Positions 42,540 through 45,538 of a stretch of DNA of 45,538 bases are shown here, one piece after another. This stretch comes from Schoenoplectus triqueter (Eukaryota; Streptophyta; Magnoliopsida; Poales; Cyperaceae): positions 1 through 45,538 of the forward strand of contig CAXKVV010000520.1 of NCBI GenBank assembly GCA_964058805.1, in the 5' to 3' direction. A program made the translations under genes and the position numbers. Position 1 is the stretch's first letter; each line of letters starts with the position of its first letter. Under the pieces are notes generated by a model, which saw nothing but the letters and a program-made list of their open reading frames with translations, searched no databases and had not been told where the DNA came from.

Positions 42540-43030
42540 GAATCCATCTCAATATAAGAAAAAAAAAATAAAGAATAGACTGGTCACTGCCTCACTGGTG
42601 CTGCTATGGGGTTGTGCTTACTCCAAATCAGAAAACTAGAAATGAGAGGTCGACTTACCTAAGAACACTGCGCGGATCAGAGGGTGGCTGGTGCTGCTGT
42701 GCTTACTACAAATCAGTGCAGAAAGCCGCTGAAAGCATGGGAGCCTGGTCACTACCTCACTGGTGAAAGATTTCTTGACTCTTGTAAAGTATTGGCTAGC
42801 CTAGTCACTACCTCAGAGGGTGGCTAGTCTCTGTTGCAGCGTCGCTAGGGTTAGGTTAGAGAAACTCAGAAACACGTATTCGCGTTAGAAAAAAAGCTAG
42901 GGTCGTCCGAGGCGAGAGTATGGGGAGTGGGGAGTGGGGACTGGGGACAGAGTGCTGGGTTGGGTTACTATCGCCAGACGCCAGTGCTCAGTGGGGACTG
43001 AGGATGGAGTTGGGTTAATAATGTATATAT
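42540..43030. other. GC-richer noncoding block in the hAT element
   Basis: Degenerate repeats of CTGGTCACTRCCTCACTGGT and GGTGCTGCT are followed by GGGGACTGGGGA-type runs. The composition is unlike the AT-rich rest, but no frame longer than chance was found. It may be a captured 5' gene end or the element's own leader. Confidence 0.35.
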
Positions 43031-44036
43031 TTGAACCGTTGGAATTTTCTAAGATCTGTGTCAGCACGGATCACGAAGTAATTCAATGATCTACAAACTA
43101 TGTTGTATGTGTTGTATGCTGCTGCATGTTACTGAATCCCGATCAAGAAAATGTTAGGGTTTTGTTTTTGCAAAATTGCTGTATAGTGGAGGGAAATTTT
43201 CCGCCAAAAATTTGCTCCCCTTGCAAAGTCTAATTATGAATTATATATAATAATATAAATCATATAAAAATTGAATGTTAGTAATAAGTAAACAACATCA
43301 GCAAATGTAATCAAATATATAATATTATCTTTGTTATGTATATACGTTCTCACTCAACAAATTAATTATCCTGTTAATAAAAAAAGCAACAAGAAAAAAA
43401 TATTTATTCATTTATATTGACAAATTGCTCATCTCTCTATTCTATAAATATTAAATATTTTTATTTTGTTTCAAGAATTTCAAATTTCACATTTCGATCG
43501 GTGCTATTTTTTGTTCAAAAAATAATAATTTCTCATGAACCATCTAATGTTAAAAATTAACATAAATTTGACAACATATCTTTGGAGTACATATATTTCA
43601 TGAACCATCTAATGTTAAAAATTAACATTCCTGATAACATGCTTTCAAAATAAATAGAAGTACATATATTTTAGTTGATACAATTCAAGTATAATTATGT
43701 TAACATTCCTTTTTAAAATAAATGAATGAATATTGTTAGATATTTATTTTTGGAGCTCATAAATTTTATTATCACTTAATCGAGAATTAGCATAATAATG
43801 TATATTAATCTAAATTTACATGTCGTAAATAAAAATTAGTATAAAAAGAATCAAGAATTAGCACGTTTAAGTTTGTTAATAAAATGAATGAAGTATGACG
43901 ACCTTCATAGGCTCAAACTAATTAACCATATTTATATTATTTAAAAAGTCAAATTGATCAAAACATAATTGAAAATCTATACTTGATAAGTTGATATTGG
44001 CTAAAATGCATTATTGAAAAAAGTATTTTAAAGTCT

Positions 44037-44378
44037 GCCGACCCGAAATTCGACCCGACCTGAAATAAAACATGACAAAAAAGAACCCGACCCGACCCGA
44101 AATAACTCGAACCCGATATCAGATGATCTGAAACCCGACCCGACCCGAACCCGAATGACTCGAAACCCGAGATGACCTGAGCTACTAATAACCCGAAGCC
44201 CGACCCAGCCCGACCTGAATTGACCCGAGACCCGAAAAAACCCGAAAATATTTGACCCCAAACCCGACTCGACCCGGATCTGATCGACCTGAACCCGACC
44301 CGTGACCCGATAATTTTTTTGGTCAAACTTACCCGACCCGACCCGCCCGAACCCGAACCCGACCCGACCCGCCCGATT
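44037..44378. repeat. Right subterminal GACCCG-rich array
   Basis: CCCGA/GACCCG motifs again all on the plus strand, so in direct rather than inverted orientation to the left arm. Glycine/serine/arginine-rich open frames on the minus strand (43958-44383) are only translations of this array. Confidence 0.9.
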
Positions 44379-44388
44379 GCCACCTCTA

Positions 44389-44396
44389 GTTTTTAC
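44389..44396. repeat. Right 8-bp target-site duplication of hAT element
   Basis: GTTTTTAC, matching 38748-38755. The unit 1 homology resumes here. Confidence 0.97.
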
Positions 44397-45538
44397 AGTG
44401 ACACTATGACAGAAGGAATAAAAATGAAAACTCAGTAAAAGTTTGAAACAAACATAACTTATTAATTAATTATGATTTTTTTTTATAGAAAGATGAGAGT
44501 TACTCTCAAATTTCATATTAACTAAGATTTTTTTTTTCTTTAGGAGTTGTTTGATATGGATCATTTCTTTCTGAATAAGCTAGAAAATGAAACGTTTAAG
44601 AAGAAATCTACCAATTGTACTAGAATAAATTGGAAGAGCAATAAAAAAGAAAAAATATTTTCTTCCACCAAAAATGGTGAAAGATATGTTCTTTCAAAAT
44701 AATCAAGTGAGTCAATGAAGATATTATAAAATTATCTCTTTTCTCAATAATTTTATTCTTCCTTGAACATCATTGTCAGACGTTTGTACAAACTTCTGAA
44801 ATAAATTAGAAGTTTTCATCTAATTTAGCACTCTTTCATCCTCTTCAGAAAGATACATATCATATCAAACACACCCTAGCATCCTTACATTAACATTATC
44901 AAAAGAATGAAAACGACAATGATAACTTTTCTTCATAAAAAATGAAATGTTAATTACATAAAACCAAATTCGTTCATCATCACTTGTAGTGCTAGATTGA
45001 TATTATTAAATTATTAGAAATCAATCACATAACATAGAATCAACTGGGACTAATGACATAGGTTTAATTGGCTTCCTATCAGTAAACACACAAATCATTA
45101 AATCAATTAATCTGATATAGTATGCATGTAAGATCGATTTGGAAAAAAAAAACTATTGCAAAATTGTTTATCATATTTTGTAAGGAAAATTTTCTGTTAG
45201 CTTTTAGAACAATGCTATATTTTAGAAAATCCAATATCTGAGAAATGATAAAAAAAATCTAATATCTGAGGAGCTAACATAGAATTGCCTCCAGGGCCGG
45301 ATGCAGGATTTTGGTCGGAGGGGATTATCGGATTGTAATAACTTATCGGGTTTAAACCCATTAACTAATCGGGTTTAAAGTAATAGATAATCAAGTTGAT
45401 GAAGAAAGTTTTCATCCACGGAACTTTATATTTTGATATTTTTGCATAATTATTTCATTATGAACGATATTAAATACTAGTATATTACCCGTGCGTTGCA
45501 ACGGGACTTTTATACAATTTTTTTTTAAAAAAAATAAT
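44397..45538. other. Distal upstream DNA of ELIP-B2 (unit 2)
   Basis: Copy of about 15755-16885. No gene is seen. It includes the CAGGGCCGGATGCAGG repeat block (about 45293) and ends in ACCCGTGCGTTGCAACGG, less decayed than in unit 1. Confidence 0.7.

Larger units (their letters stand above)
38756..44388. mobile_element. Complete 5633-bp hAT transposon (degenerate transposase)
   Basis: Ends are TAGAGGTAGCAA on the left and TAGAGGTGGCAA on the right (reversed), flanked by a perfect 8-bp duplication GTTTTTAC. Unit 1 has the empty site, which proves insertion after the segmental duplication. Both subterminal arms (about 38770-39127 and 44037-44378) are packed with GACCCG/CCCGA motifs, typical of hAT transposase-binding regions. 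A minus-strand transposase C-terminus lies at 41119-41425. The rest is rearranged: a 27-bp-scale tandem repeat (about 40150-40206), a ~50-bp tandem repeat (about 40600-40678), and a nested terminal fragment with local duplications (41524-41870). No full transposase is present, so movement probably used enzyme supplied from elsewhere. Confidence 0.93.
23807..45538. repeat. Unit 2 of the segmental duplication (incomplete at window end)
   Basis: This is the second copy of bases 1-16885. It differs by one extra 27-bp minisatellite unit, an expanded TA/CA microsatellite, an 881-bp deletion upstream of ELIP-A2 and a 5633-bp hAT insertion (38756-44388) upstream of ELIP-B2. The counterparts of the helicase and aldo-keto reductase remnants would lie beyond the window. 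Confidence 0.95.

Noticed and set aside
43958..44383. Gly/Ser/Arg-rich minus-strand frame in the right hAT arm
   Set aside because: It is the translation of GACCCG arrays in the transposon subterminal region, not a gene.

Overview
This is plant nuclear DNA, AT-rich, with spliced genes, hAT and foldback transposons and several gene remnants. The recognisable intact genes are four early light-induced protein (ELIP) genes. They encode thylakoid chlorophyll-a/b-binding-like photoprotective proteins and all lie on the minus strand. Gene structure and protein sequence fit a eudicot. ELIP tandem amplification is known from desiccation-tolerant ('resurrection') plants, so such a plant, possibly a Lamiales/Gesneriaceae-type eudicot, is a reasonable inference. 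The sequence alone does not prove it.

Layout. The window holds one full unit and most of a second unit of a recent segmental duplication with a period of about 23.8 kb. Position 1 matches 23807 and the match runs to the window end. Unit 1 runs: repeat-derived AT-rich DNA (1-2650); a hAT transposase gene with BED finger, broken by one stop (3634-6130); noncoding DNA with a small unexplained ORF (6131-8143); ELIP-A1 (8144-10540); ELIP-B1 (13916-15142); a DEAD-box helicase remnant (17065-18426, minus); an aldo-keto reductase pseudogene (20213-22671, plus); and an LTR-like stretch (22675-23806). Unit 2 repeats the order: the hAT transposase with different lesions (27488-29969), ELIP-A2 (31983-34417) and ELIP-B2 (36907-38140). 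A complete 5.6-kb hAT element with a perfect 8-bp target duplication (38756-44388) sits upstream of ELIP-B2. Unit 1 has the uninterrupted target.

History. Two nested duplications are visible. An older local one made ELIP-A and ELIP-B, with homologous flanks and introns. The recent 23.8-kb one then doubled the A-B pair. MITEs separate the lineages: two foldback elements lie in intron 1 of the A genes, and a 143-bp hAT MITE lies in intron 1 of the B genes. Changes after the recent duplication include the 5.6-kb insertion, an 881-bp deletion with 4-bp microhomology, a 35-bp templated copy, minisatellite and TA/CA length changes, and independent decay of the two transposase copies.

How the genes work together. 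The four ELIPs are predicted to be imported into chloroplasts, placed in thylakoids with three membrane helices, and to bind or quench free chlorophyll under light, cold or drying stress. All four keep TATA boxes and ACGTG-type motifs upstream, so the duplication probably raises dosage of one stress-photoprotection function. All four appear to use a GC-AG first intron with a decoy GT four bases downstream. The B genes also have an in-frame upstream ATG that could change the transit peptide. No bacterial-style defence system or CRISPR was seen, and I recognised no RNA gene by eye.
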